64,000 nt of DNA from Mycetocola lacteus (GTDB lineage: Bacteria > Actinomycetota > Actinomycetes > Actinomycetales > Microbacteriaceae), in NCBI RefSeq assembly GCF_003667575.1, contig NZ_RCUY01000002.1, forward strand, positions 434,001 to 498,000, written 5' to 3'. How positions within the stretch are numbered: the first letter of the stretch is position 1; each line of letters starts with the position of its first letter. The notes beneath the pieces were generated by a model that saw nothing but the letters and a program-made list of their open reading frames with translations, searched no databases and had not been told where the DNA came from. The position numbers and the translations under genes were made by a program. Positions 1-8,187 of the stretch are shown piece by piece.

Positions 1-589
1 ACTTACCAAACACGACGTAGGCACCGGTGAACTTGCCGGCCAGCGGCGGACGCGCACCGATCGTGTTTGCGGTCGGGAAGAAGCCGGTTCCCTTGACGGT
101 GACGGTGTCGCCGTCGGGGTTCAGACCGGTGGTCTTGGAGACGGTCACCTTGCCCTGCTGCGGGGCAAAGGTCAGCGGGGTTGCGGTCTCGAAGCTCGCC
201 TCGACCGGACCACCAGCAGCGTAGGTGTAGATGCCGTAGTTTCCGGTTGCGGGTTCCTTATCAAATCCGCGCTTGACCTGAATCTCGGTGCTGAACGAAC
301 CGTCGGCCTTGAGCTCGATAGCACCGGCGTTTGCCCCACCAATCACCTGCATCGACTCGGCCGGAACGGCCCACTTGGTGGCACCGGTGACCCGGGTGCT
401 CGCGGGGGCACCCGCGGAGGGCTTCCAGGTGTCGGCGAACTTACCAAACACCACGTAGGCACCGGTGAACTTACCGGCCAGCGGCGGACGCGTTCCCACG
501 GTCTTATCGGTCGGGAGGAATCCGGTACCGGTCACCGTAACGGTGTCACCCTCACCGTTCAGGCCGGTGGTCTTGGAAACCACAACCTT
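1..589 (-). repeat. Tandem domain repeat, period 438 bp
   Basis: Bases 1-151 align with 439-589 at an offset of exactly 438 bp (146 codons). Both copies encode the same module of the surface protein. Differences are mostly at third codon positions, which points to an in-frame duplication kept under protein-level selection. Confidence 0.85.
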
Positions 590-1219
590 GGGGGCGGCGG
601 GAGCCTCGGTGGGCTCCGGGGTCGGGGTCGGCTCCGGAGTAACCGTGGGCTCCGGAGTCGGAGTCGGCTCGGGGGTCACCGTGGGCTCGGGGGTCGGGGT
701 CGGCTCGGGAGTAACCGTGGGCTCCGGGGTCGGAGTCGGCTCGGGCGTCGGTGCACCCTTGACGGTGACCGGGGCAAAGGTGTCCATGCTGCGGTCGGTG
801 ATCGACAGCCCGTGTGCGGCCGAGGTTGCAACCTGATATGTCTTGGCCGGGTCCAGTGCTCCGGCGGGAACCACCAGGGTGGTGGTGAACGCACCGTTCA
901 CCACCATGGGCTTGGGGACAAAAGCCTGCACCAGCCATCCAGCCGAAGGCAGAGCCGTGCCACCGCTCCACACCGAGGTCTCACCAAACAGCACGTAGGC
1001 ACCATTGGCGGCACCCGGGCCCTCAAATCCCGTGCCCTTCACCTCGAGGGTGTTGGCCTGCGCGGGGTCAAGCGGCCCATTGGGCGTGACCGAAATCGAG
1101 GGGGCGGGGGCGGCCTGGGCGGGGGCACTGCCAACGATCAGACCACCGGCGACAAGCGCCAGGGCCAGGATCGGGGCAAGCCAGACCCGCAGCCGCGAGG
1201 ACAGGGCTGAGAGATACAC
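1..1219 (-). CDS. Secreted repeat-domain surface protein, heme/iron-uptake associated (3' end beyond window)
   Basis: The gene starts at GTG 1219, preceded by CTGGAG, and runs off the left edge, so the C-terminus is unseen. The first 36 residues are a signal peptide ending APAQAA. An Ig-like module follows, then a Pro/Thr/Glu linker (PEPTPTPEPT units), then two near-identical modules of about 146 residues beginning VVSKTTGLN and containing YVVFGKFADTWKPS and NYGIYTYAAGG. From memory, this module type occurs beside HtaA-type heme-binding domains in actinobacterial surface proteins. The gene diverges from a heme-type ABC importer and shares an intergenic region with two DtxR-like boxes. A heme-capture role is inferred. 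No HtaA domain is visible in the part present, and a sortase signal or membrane anchor may lie beyond the window. Confidence 0.75.
   Translation of the reverse strand, partial: MYLSALSSRLRVWLAPILALALVAGGLIVGSAPAQAAPAPSISVTPNGPLDPAQANTLEVKGTGFEGPGAANGAYVLFGETSVWSGGTALPSAGWLVQAFVPKPMVVNGAFTTTLVVPAGALDPAKTYQVATSAAHGLSITDRSMDTFAPVTVKGAPTPEPTPTPEPTVTPEPTPTPEPTVTPEPTPTPEPTVTPEPTPTPEPTEAPAAPKVVVSKTTGLNGEGDTVTVTGTGFLPTDKTVGTRPPLAGKFTGAYVVFGKFADTWKPSAGAPASTRVTGATKWAVPAESMQVIGGANAGAIELKADGSFSTEIQVKRGFDKEPATGNYGIYTYAAGGPVEASFETATPLTFAPQQGKVTVSKTTGLNPDGDTVTVKGTGFFPTANTIGARPPLAGKFTGAYVVFGK
598..745 (-). repeat. Low-complexity Pro/Thr/Glu linker repeat
   Basis: Alternating PTPEPT and VTPEPT units made of short near-identical nucleotide repeats. 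This is typical of a cell-wall-spanning stalk and is prone to length variation. Confidence 0.85.
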
Positions 1220-1290
1220 GGAAACTCCAGAGGTGGGGTGTGGGGTTTCTATCCGCAGCAAGCTCAGGTGAAGTACCACTTGAGGCGCAG

Positions 1291-1309
1291 ATAGGTTAGC
1301 CTAAGTAAG
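1291..1309. promoter_or_regulatory. DtxR/IdeR-like iron box 1
   Basis: ATAGGTTAGCCTAAGTAAG matches the DtxR/IdeR consensus (TTAGGTTAGGCTAACCTAA) at 13 of 19 positions, with the AGGTTAG core intact. It lies between the divergent surface-protein and hmuT starts, nearer the surface-protein gene. Iron-dependent repression of both directions is inferred. Confidence 0.6.
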
Positions 1310-1356
1310 GCAAGGCTATGATCGAGTAAATCTGGTCGGGACGGCACTTGTCAAGC

Positions 1357-1375
1357 TGAGGCTAGCCTTACCTCG
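1357..1375. promoter_or_regulatory. DtxR/IdeR-like iron box 2
   Basis: TGAGGCTAGCCTTACCTCG matches the DtxR consensus at 13 of 19 positions and has partial dyad symmetry. It sits 30 bp before the hmuT start, where a bound repressor would block the promoter. Confidence 0.55.
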
Positions 1376-1405
1376 TTAAATTCCCCACGTAGAGCGAGAA
1401 ACCAG

Positions 1406-2518
1406 ATGTCACCCCGCGGAAAAAGCGTGCGCACCGCCGCACTTCTCACCCTGACCGCGCTGCTGCTCACCGCATGTAGCGCGACGGCAACGACGCCCGA
1501 GAACGACGGGTGCGCCCAGACCCCGCTGAGTGAGCTGAAGCTGGATACCCCGGCCAACCAGATCACCGGCGTCTCCGACGCCTGCCTGGCCAACCCGGCG
1601 ATCGACCCGATCGAGAAGGACCCGACCCCGAAGCTTCCGGTCACCGTGACCGATGACGCCGGCGCGCAGGTCACCGTGACGGACGCCTCGCGCATCCTCG
1701 CCCTCGACATCTCCGGCACCCTCGCCGCCACCGTCTGGGGCCTGGGCCTCGGCAAGAACCTGATCGGACGCGACGCCGCGACCTCGTTCCCCGGAACCGA
1801 GAAGCTGCCGCTGGCCACCGGCTCGAGCCACACCCTGAACGCCGAGGCGATCCTGGCGATGGCCCCCACCGTGATCCTCACCGATGGCAGCCTCGGCCCC
1901 AAGGCCGTGCGGGAGCAGCTCGCCCAGGCGGGCATCCCGGTGGTCAAGATCACCCAGGACCGCACCATTTCCAACACCGGCGACATCGTGCGCGAGGTGT
2001 CCACCGCCCTGGGCATCCCCGAGACCGGAACCAAGCTCACCGAGCGCATCAGCACCGAGCTCAAGACCGCCCTGGGCGACGTGCAGAAGATTGTGCCCGC
2101 GGATGAGTCCAAGCGTCCCCGTGTCATCTTCCTCTACGCCCGTGGCGGCGCGGGCATCTACTACCTCTTTGGTGAGGGTTCCGGAGCCGATTCGCTGATC
2201 GACGCAATCGGTGGGGTGGATGTGGCCAAGGAAATCGGCTGGAACGGGATGAAGCCGATGACCGCCGAGGCCCTGATGAACGCCAAGCCCGATGTGCTGC
2301 TGATGATGACCGACGGCCTCAAATCGGTCAACGGCATCGACGGGCTGCTCGAGCAGATCCCCGCCCTGGCCTCGACCCCCGCCGGCGAACACCGCCGCGT
2401 GGTCACCATGAACGACACCGAGATCCTCGGCTTCGGACCGCGCACCGCGGCCGTGGTGGAGTCCCTCGCCCGCGCCCTGTATACGGCACCGGAACCCAGC
2501 GCTACCCCCGCCAAATGA
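1406..2518 (+). CDS. hmuT: Heme-type ABC transporter substrate-binding lipoprotein
   Basis: 370 residues. The N-terminus is a lipoprotein signal with lipobox LTAC (Cys24), so the protein is expected to be anchored outside the membrane. The body is a class III (helical-backbone) periplasmic-binding fold: a first lobe with LALDISGTLAATVWGLGLGKNLIGRD, the segment TGSSHTLNAEAILAMAPTVIL, and a second lobe with PRVIFLYARGGAGIYYLFGEGS. These segments resemble corynebacterial HmuT. It overlaps the permease gene by 4 bp (ATGA) and is followed by the ATPase, giving a TUV operon. Two DtxR-like boxes upstream suggest iron repression. A siderophore rather than heme substrate cannot be excluded from sequence alone. 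Confidence 0.85.
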   Translation: MSPRGKSVRTAALLTLTALLLTACSATATTPENDGCAQTPLSELKLDTPANQITGVSDACLANPAIDPIEKDPTPKLPVTVTDDAGAQVTVTDASRILALDISGTLAATVWGLGLGKNLIGRDAATSFPGTEKLPLATGSSHTLNAEAILAMAPTVILTDGSLGPKAVREQLAQAGIPVVKITQDRTISNTGDIVREVSTALGIPETGTKLTERISTELKTALGDVQKIVPADESKRPRVIFLYARGGAGIYYLFGEGSGADSLIDAIGGVDVAKEIGWNGMKPMTAEALMNAKPDVLLMMTDGLKSVNGIDGLLEQIPALASTPAGEHRRVVTMNDTEILGFGPRTAAVVESLARALYTAPEPSATPAK

Positions 2519-3591
2519 GTGGCGCGCAGGCCCCCACACGCACCCGTGTGTCCAAACACCGCCTCACCGGCCGCCGTCTCACGCTGATCGGCGGGCTGGC
2601 GATCGCGCTGGTGCTCGCCATCTTTATCTCGCTCGGGCTCGGCCAGTTTCCGATCGCCCCACACGAGGTGTGGAATCTGATCATCGCCAAGTTTGGCGTC
2701 TCGGTTCCGCCCGCGGCCCCCGGCGCCGAGGCGGCGCTCTGGACCGTACGGATGCCCCGACTGCTGTTGGGTGTCCTGGTGGGTGCCGCGCTGGCCGGGT
2801 CGGGTCTGCTCCTGCAGGCGATCTTTGGGAACCCACTGGCCGATGCCGGAGTGATCGGTATTTCTTCGGGGGCGGCGCTCGGCGCGGCCCTGGCGATTGT
2901 CACCGGGATGGCGGCCCTGGGTAACTGGACGGTTCCCGCGCTGGCATTTGTCGGCGGTCTGATCAGCGTGTTTGCCGTCTATATGGTGTCCCGCTCGGGA
3001 GGCAAAACCGAGGTGGTCACGCTGATCCTCACCGGCATCGCGATCAACGCGATCTGCGCCGCCGGACTCGGCTTCCTCACCTTCCTGGGCAACACCTCCT
3101 CACGCGAGCAGATCGTGTTCTGGCAGCTGGGCAGCCTCAACGGTGCCCTGTGGACCCAGGTGGCGACCGTGTTCCCGGTGGTGGTGATCGGCCTGATCGT
3201 CGCCTATCTCGTCGCCCCGAAGCTTGACCTCTTTGCCCTCGGAGAAAAGAGCGCCCGCCACCTGGGTGTGAACGTCGAGGCGCTGCGGATCACCGTCATC
3301 CTGCTGGTCGCCGTGCTGGTTTCGGTGGCCGTGGCCTTCACCGGCATCATCGGTTTTGTGGGCCTGGTGATCCCACACCTGATGCGGATGATCATCGGCC
3401 CCGCCCACCGCCCGCTGCTCCTGGCGTCGGTGCTCGGCGGCGCGCTGCTGGTAGTGCTCGCCGACCTCTTTGCCCGCACCGCGATTGCCAACGCGGACCT
3501 GCCGATCGGTATGGTCACCTCTCTGGTGGGTGGACCGTTCTTCTTCTGGCTGCTGATTCGCACCCGTAAGTCGCAGGGAGGCTGGGCATGA
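2515..3591 (+). CDS. hmuU: FecCD-family heme/siderophore ABC transporter permease
   Basis: 358 residues, very hydrophobic, about ten predicted membrane helices. FecCD-family signatures are visible: PRLLLGVLVGAALAGSGLLLQAIFGNPLADAG near the N-terminus and GFVGLVIPHLMRMIIGPAHR in the coupling region, then DLFAR and LPIGMVTSLVGGPFFFWLL at the C-terminus. It forms the membrane channel of the importer. Start and stop overlap both neighbours by 4 bp, indicating translational coupling of hmuTUV. Confidence 0.92.
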   Translation: MSGAQAPTRTRVSKHRLTGRRLTLIGGLAIALVLAIFISLGLGQFPIAPHEVWNLIIAKFGVSVPPAAPGAEAALWTVRMPRLLLGVLVGAALAGSGLLLQAIFGNPLADAGVIGISSGAALGAALAIVTGMAALGNWTVPALAFVGGLISVFAVYMVSRSGGKTEVVTLILTGIAINAICAAGLGFLTFLGNTSSREQIVFWQLGSLNGALWTQVATVFPVVVIGLIVAYLVAPKLDLFALGEKSARHLGVNVEALRITVILLVAVLVSVAVAFTGIIGFVGLVIPHLMRMIIGPAHRPLLLASVLGGALLVVLADLFARTAIANADLPIGMVTSLVGGPFFFWLLIRTRKSQGGWA

Positions 3592-4352
3592 GTGACCTGA
3601 TGGCAGAGGGCGTTTCGCTGTCCTTTTCCGGTAAGCCCGTGCTGCAGGATGTTTCGCTGCGGGTCCTTCCGGGTGAGCTGCACGCCCTGATCGGTCCCAA
3701 CGGTGCGGGGAAGTCCACGCTGCTGGCGATGCTCTCGGGGGATCGCACCCCGGCATCCGGTGTGGTGCTGCTCGACGGGAAGAACCTCGGCGAGTGGCGT
3801 CCGAAGGAGCTGGCCCGCGAGCGCGCGGTCCTCACCCAGGACAACACGGTAACCTTCCCGTTTACCGCCGCGCAGATCGTGGAGATGGGACGCGCGCCCT
3901 GGCAGCGCACCCCGGCCGAGGACGAGGATGAGCGGGCAATCGCCGAAGCCGTGGCGCAGACCGACGTGGCCCACCTGATGGACCGCACGATCCCCCACCT
4001 CTCAGGTGGCGAGCGCGCCCGCGTGGCCCTGGCCCGGGTGCTCGCCCAGCGCGCGCCGATTGTGCTGCTGGATGAGCCCACTGCGGCCCTCGATCTGCGC
4101 CATCAGGAGGACGTGCTGCGCATCGCCCGCGACCGGGCGCGCGCCGGCGATGCCGTGGTGGTGGTGCTGCACGATCTGAACCTGGCCGCCGCCTACGCCG
4201 ACCGAATCACCCTGCTCTCGCGCGGGCGGATCGCCGCCTCGGGCACCCCGAGTGAGGTGCTGACCACCGAACGGGTCGAGGAGGTCTATGGCCAGAGGGT
4301 CGAGATCATCGAGCGCCCGGACCGTCCGCCCCTGATCGTGCCGCTGCGCTAG
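3588..4352 (+). CDS. hmuV: Heme/siderophore ABC transporter ATP-binding protein
   Basis: 254 residues, the usual length for this ATPase. Walker A GPNGAGKST is near residue 37, the signature LSGGERAR near residue 140, and Walker B VLLDEPTAALD is followed by the H-loop VVLHDLN. Motifs are intact, so it should power import through HmuU. It is the last gene of the operon and ends 3 bp before a convergent membrane-protein gene. Confidence 0.93.
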   Translation: MSDLMAEGVSLSFSGKPVLQDVSLRVLPGELHALIGPNGAGKSTLLAMLSGDRTPASGVVLLDGKNLGEWRPKELARERAVLTQDNTVTFPFTAAQIVEMGRAPWQRTPAEDEDERAIAEAVAQTDVAHLMDRTIPHLSGGERARVALARVLAQRAPIVLLDEPTAALDLRHQEDVLRIARDRARAGDAVVVVLHDLNLAAAYADRITLLSRGRIAASGTPSEVLTTERVEEVYGQRVEIIERPDRPPLIVPLR

Positions 4353-4355
4353 TTA

Positions 4356-4595
4356 CTACTCAGTAATTTTTGCGCGGGCGGGCTGGCGACCGAAGAAGAA
4401 CCAGGTGAGTGATCCGATCACCGGCAGGAAGATGATCGCCAGGGCCCAGAGGGCTCGGAACGAGTCGGCCGGTGTGCCGGTGCGCGGGCTGCGCGCCAGC
4501 GAGATCAGCGCGGCGATAGCCAGGCCGATGATCGCACAAACGACCAGGCTCCAGACGATGTCATAGCCGGCCGGCAGCAGCGGATTCGGTTCCAT
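4356..4595 (-). CDS. Small membrane protein with PLDc_N (phospholipase D nuclease N-terminal-like) domain
   Basis: 79 residues with two hydrophobic segments: IVWSLVVCAIIGLAIAALISL and ALWALAIIFLPVIGSLTWFFFG. The second carries the P-IGSLxWFxFGR motif typical of stand-alone PLDc_N proteins in actinobacteria. GAGGGGG lies 5-6 bases before the ATG. Its role is unknown; proteins of this kind are small two-helix membrane proteins without the nuclease domain. Confidence 0.75.
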   Translation of the reverse strand: MEPNPLLPAGYDIVWSLVVCAIIGLAIAALISLARSPRTGTPADSFRALWALAIIFLPVIGSLTWFFFGRQPARAKITE

Positions 4596-4651
4596 GGTTC
4601 CCCCTCGATAGTGGACCCCAGAATAACAGTCGTTTGCCGCGGCGGGAAAGG

Positions 4652-5410
4652 CTACGCCCCGCCGGAGAGCCGAATCGTGGTGCCCGCGGTGTAGCCCGCG
4701 TCCGGTGAGAGCAGCCAGGAGATGGCCGCGGCGATCTCATCGGGTTCGGCGGCCCGGCCCAGCGGAATACGCGCGGCCGCCAGATCCGCGCGATCCGCCG
4801 CCCCCGCATCCGCATGAATGTCGGTACGGGTGGTGCCCGGCGCAACCCCGACCACGCGGATACCGTGCGGGGCTACCTCGGCCGCGAGTCCGTGGGTCAG
4901 CGCATCCACCCCGGCCTTGGCCGACGCATAGTGCACATAGGAGTTGGGGGACCCGTTGCGGGCGGCGGTCGAGGAGACGTTCACCAGCACGCCGGGTGTC
5001 CCGGCAGCCAGGAATTCGCGCACAGCACGCTGAGCAACGAGCACCGCCGAGGTCAGGTTGACGTTGATGACCGCCCGCACGATATCGCTCGGCGTCTCGG
5101 CCAGTGGTCCGATGTGCAGGGTCGCCCCGGCGTTATTCACCACATTATCCAGGCGCCCGAAGCGTTCCAGCGCCGCGGTAAAGAGGGTGTCGATCCCCGC
5201 GTCGGTAGACAGGTCTGCCCCGACCACCAGGACCGCGGATCCGGCCTCGGTCAGCTCGGCGGCCAGCGCCTGTGCCGCGGCGGTGTTCCCCCGATATCCG
5301 AGCACGAGGCTGTGCCCGGCGGCCGCGAGGCGACGGGCGGTGGCCGCCCCGATGCCGCGGGTTCCGCCGGTGATCAGCGTGATCGGGGTGTGGGTGTCGG
5401 CGGCGCTCAT
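4652..5410 (-). CDS. SDR-family NAD(P)-dependent oxidoreductase
   Basis: 252 residues, classical short-chain dehydrogenase. The cofactor motif TGGTRGIGAA is at residues 14-23, NNAGATLH near residue 90, and the catalytic Ser-Tyr-Lys set is present (NVSSTAAR, then YVHYASAK). The C-terminal PGTTRTDIHADAG and the GRAAEPDEIAAAISWLLS tail are family-typical (FabG-like). It overlaps the sterol-carrier gene by 4 bp, so the two are probably co-transcribed from the promoter at 5779-5795. The substrate cannot be read from sequence. Confidence 0.88.
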   Translation of the reverse strand: MSAADTHTPITLITGGTRGIGAATARRLAAAGHSLVLGYRGNTAAAQALAAELTEAGSAVLVVGADLSTDAGIDTLFTAALERFGRLDNVVNNAGATLHIGPLAETPSDIVRAVINVNLTSAVLVAQRAVREFLAAGTPGVLVNVSSTAARNGSPNSYVHYASAKAGVDALTHGLAAEVAPHGIRVVGVAPGTTRTDIHADAGAADRADLAAARIPLGRAAEPDEIAAAISWLLSPDAGYTAGTTIRLSGGA

Positions 5411-5778
5411 TCGGCAAACCTTCCACGCAGCAGCGGCAACAGGCCGCCAATATCGGCGCGCTGGCCCGAGGCGTAGACATTCCCCGCCTGGACTGCGTCA
5501 TCCCAGTCCAGGACGCCGCGGGCGAGATCCAACCACACCTCGGCGGTCATCTCCACCACGTTCGGCGGGGTGCCGCGGGTATGCCGCGGGCCCTCGATGC
5601 ACTGGGTCGCCCCGAAGGGGGGAACCCGCACCTCGACGGTGTTTCCGGGCGCACGCTCGGCCAGCAGCTGAAGCGTGTAACGAACCGCCATCGCCTTCTG
5701 ATCGCGGGTGGGTGCCTCACCGCGGGTCGCAAGAACGGCCGCGAGACCGTCGGAATCGGGTATCTGTGCACGTGCCAT
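5407..5778 (-). CDS. Sterol-carrier-family protein
   Basis: 123 residues, cytoplasmic. The segment RVPPFGATQCIEGPRHTRGTPPNVVEMTAEVWLDLARG and the following GNVYASGQRADI match the short actinobacterial SCP-2-like proteins usually found beside purD. The ATG at 5778 has no Shine-Dalgarno but a TAGCCT hexamer exactly six bases upstream, so translation is probably leaderless. It diverges from purD with only 17 bp between the start codons. Ligand and function are unknown. Confidence 0.82.
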   Translation of the reverse strand: MARAQIPDSDGLAAVLATRGEAPTRDQKAMAVRYTLQLLAERAPGNTVEVRVPPFGATQCIEGPRHTRGTPPNVVEMTAEVWLDLARGVLDWDDAVQAGNVYASGQRADIGGLLPLLRGRFAE

Positions 5779-5795
5779 ACCTCTAGGCTAGTACC
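5779..5795. promoter_or_regulatory. 17-bp bidirectional promoter with overlapping -10 elements
   Basis: On the plus strand TAGGCT (5784-5789) lies exactly 6 bases before the purD GTG. On the minus strand TAGCCT (5790-5785) lies exactly 6 bases before the sterol-carrier ATG. The two hexamers overlap by five bases on opposite strands. Neither gene has room for a Shine-Dalgarno. Both -35 regions must fall inside the opposing coding sequence. Confidence 0.7.
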
Positions 5796-7070
5796 GTGAA
5801 GATCCTGGTCCTCGGCTCCGGTGCCCGTGAGCATGCAATCGTCCTGTCCCTGCTCGGCGAAGACGCCGGTCACGCCATCGTGGCGGCCCCCGGCAATGCC
5901 GGTATCGCCGCGCGCGTACCCGTGGTCGCCGTGGACGCCACCGACCCCGAAGCGGTCACCGAACTGGCCCGCGCCGAGGGCGCGGAACTGGTGATTATCG
6001 GCCCCGAAGCCCCCCTGGTAGCCGGTGTGGCCGACGTGCTGCGCGCCGCCGGGTTCCCGGTATTTGGTCCCGACCGGGCGGCCGCCGCCCTGGAGGGTTC
6101 AAAGAATTTTGCCAAGCGGATCATGGCCGAGGCCAATGTGCCAACCGGGCGTGCATTCCGCGCCTCGACCGTCGAGGAGGTAGTTGCCGCCCTCGACGAG
6201 CTCGGTGCCCCCCACGTGGTCAAGGCCGACGGGCTGGCCGCCGGTAAGGGCGTGCTGGTCACCTCCGACCGCGACGCCGCGATCGCGCACGCCCGCCAGT
6301 ACCTCGACGCCGGCAGCGTGCTGATCGAGGAGTTCCTCGATGGCGAAGAGGTCTCCCTGTTCTTCCTGAGCGACGGCCAAAACGTGCTGCCGCTCTCCCC
6401 CGCCCAGGACTTCAAGCGCCTGCAGGACGGCGATGCTGGCCCCAACACCGGCGGTATGGGTGCCTACTCGCCGCTGCCCTGGCTGGATGAGCACTTCGGT
6501 TCCGAGCGCGCATTTGTGGACCAGGTGCTGGACACCGTGGCCGCCCCTGTCGTCCGCCAGCTGGCCGCCGAGGGTACCCCGTTTGTTGGTCTGCTCTATG
6601 CAGGTCTGATCCTGGTGGATGGTGGCCGCACGGTCAAGGTCATCGAGTTCAACGCCCGGTTCGGCGATCCCGAGACCCAGATCGTCCTGCCGCGCCTCAC
6701 CTCCAACCTCTCCGAGCTGCTCTATGCGGCCGCAACCGGCACCCTGGCCGAGCAGCCCCGTCCGGAATTCTCCAACCAGGCCGCGGTCACCGTGGTGCTC
6801 GCGAGCGAGGGCTACCCCGAGGCACCGATTACCGGTCGCGTGCTCACCGGCCTGGCCCACGCCGAAAACGTTCCCGGCGTGCACCTGACCCACGCGGCGA
6901 CCGCCGTTCAGGGTGATGCGCTGTTCGCCACCGGCGGGCGCGTGCTCAACGTGGTGGGTCTCGGCGATGACTTCACCGCCGCCCGCGCCGCCGCCTATGC
7001 GGCGCTGGACAAGATCGGCCTGGAGGGCGGCCAGTACCGCACCGACATCGCCGCGAAGGTCGCAAACTAG
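5796..7070 (+). CDS. purD: Phosphoribosylamine--glycine ligase (GAR synthetase)
   Basis: 424 residues, full length. It catalyses the ATP-dependent joining of glycine to phosphoribosylamine in purine synthesis. The N-terminal domain has VLGSGAREHAI, then GPEAPLVAGVAD; the ATP-grasp region has VKADGLAAGKGV, LIEEFLDGEEVS and GGMGAYSPLPWL; and EFNARFGDPETQ supplies metal ligands. The start is GTG 5796, set by homology and by the -10 hexamer six bases upstream. Other pur genes lie at 35.4, 39.4 and 44.6 kb, so the pathway is dispersed through the window. Confidence 0.96.
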   Translation: MKILVLGSGAREHAIVLSLLGEDAGHAIVAAPGNAGIAARVPVVAVDATDPEAVTELARAEGAELVIIGPEAPLVAGVADVLRAAGFPVFGPDRAAAALEGSKNFAKRIMAEANVPTGRAFRASTVEEVVAALDELGAPHVVKADGLAAGKGVLVTSDRDAAIAHARQYLDAGSVLIEEFLDGEEVSLFFLSDGQNVLPLSPAQDFKRLQDGDAGPNTGGMGAYSPLPWLDEHFGSERAFVDQVLDTVAAPVVRQLAAEGTPFVGLLYAGLILVDGGRTVKVIEFNARFGDPETQIVLPRLTSNLSELLYAAATGTLAEQPRPEFSNQAAVTVVLASEGYPEAPITGRVLTGLAHAENVPGVHLTHAATAVQGDALFATGGRVLNVVGLGDDFTAARAAAYAALDKIGLEGGQYRTDIAAKVAN

Positions 7071-7084
7071 TTCCACCCACTCGG

Positions 7085-7108
7085 GGCCGGCACCAGCAGG
7101 TGCCGGCC
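7085..7108 (+). terminator. Hairpin after purD
   Basis: GGCCGGCACC, AGCA loop, GGTGCCGGCC: a perfect 10-bp stem starting 15 bp after the purD stop. It lacks a clear T-run. Confidence 0.65.
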
Positions 7109-7351
7109 TCGCTGCGTTAACGCCATGGCGTCCAGATGGCGCTGAGAGTCGCGCCAATTTGCCGGACCGGCTTCCTCACTCACGGCAGGGTCGACCAAAC
7201 GCGACAGGATCGCGCATGTAATCTATTCAGCTCCTGATCAGCGGGTATACCGTCAGCCTGTCAGCGGAACATACATCGGTGTGAGCAACCGCCCAGACTA
7301 AAATATAAGTATGTTTTACGGCTAAACTACGCATCTCTCTGTGAGGAAAAC

Positions 7352-8173
7352 ATGAACCGCCACGCAACTACCCTCGGCGCACTCGCCCTGGGCCTTCCCC
7401 TCCTTCTGGCCGGCTGCGCCACGCACGACTCCAGCAGCTCCGCATCCCCATCCTCCTCCGCCTCGGCCAGCGCAACCGGCGCGGCCTCCTGGTCCTACAC
7501 CGGGAGCACCGATCCCGAGCACTGGGGCGATGTCTCCACCACGTGCGCGACCGGCACCGCTCAGTCCCCGATCAATATCGACCGAACCGATCTCACCCAC
7601 ACCGCGACCGGCGTCCCCGAAATTCACTATCAGGCGACCACCTTCGAAGTGGAAAACAATGGGCACACCATCGAGGCTGCTCCGGCCAATCACACCGACA
7701 ACTACGTGGTGATCGACGGTACCCAGTACTTCCTCCAGCAGTTCCACCTGCACACCACCAGCGAACACACTATCGATGGCAAACACGCCGACCTGGAGCT
7801 TCACCTGGTCAATAAGAGCGCGGACGGCGCCATTGCGGTACTCGGCGTTCTCTTTAACGCCGGAGCGGTGAACCCGACCCTGGCCGGCGTTTTCGATTCG
7901 ATGCCCAAAAGTGTGAGCGCGGACGATCATCCCGAACCCATCCCCGGCACCCTCAACCCCGCAGACCTGCTGCCCGCGGGCTCGGAGGTTCTGGAGTACG
8001 AGGGATCGCTCACCACCCCGCCGTGCACCGAGGGTGTGCGCTGGAACGTCTATGAGACTCCGGGTTCGATTTCCGCCAAACAGCTGTCGGCATTCCAGGC
8101 GCTGTATCCCAAAAATGCCCGCCCGGTTCAGGAACTGGACGGACGCAGCGTGAACGAAGTTCCGGCACCGTAG
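7352..8173 (+). CDS. Alpha-class carbonic anhydrase, lipoprotein
   Basis: 273 residues. Signal peptide with lipobox LAGC (Cys22), a Ser/Ala-rich spacer, then a complete alpha-carbonic anhydrase domain from about residue 45: QSPINI, the zinc ligands His132 and His134 (FHLHTTSEH) and His151 (ELHLVN), and the conserved SLTTPPCTEGVRW. The 2/17 spacing of the histidines is the bacterial pattern. It should interconvert CO2 and bicarbonate at the outer face of the membrane. GTGAGGAAAAC precedes the ATG and a TAAACT hexamer lies at 7323-7328. It is monocistronic by orientation. Confidence 0.93.
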   Translation: MNRHATTLGALALGLPLLLAGCATHDSSSSASPSSSASASATGAASWSYTGSTDPEHWGDVSTTCATGTAQSPINIDRTDLTHTATGVPEIHYQATTFEVENNGHTIEAAPANHTDNYVVIDGTQYFLQQFHLHTTSEHTIDGKHADLELHLVNKSADGAIAVLGVLFNAGAVNPTLAGVFDSMPKSVSADDHPEPIPGTLNPADLLPAGSEVLEYEGSLTTPPCTEGVRWNVYETPGSISAKQLSAFQALYPKNARPVQELDGRSVNEVPAP

Positions 8174-8187
8174 GACCGCCGGACTCG

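Noticed and set aside
598-745. CRISPR-like short repeats
   Set aside because: The repeats are in frame and encode PTPEPT units; there are no unique spacers.
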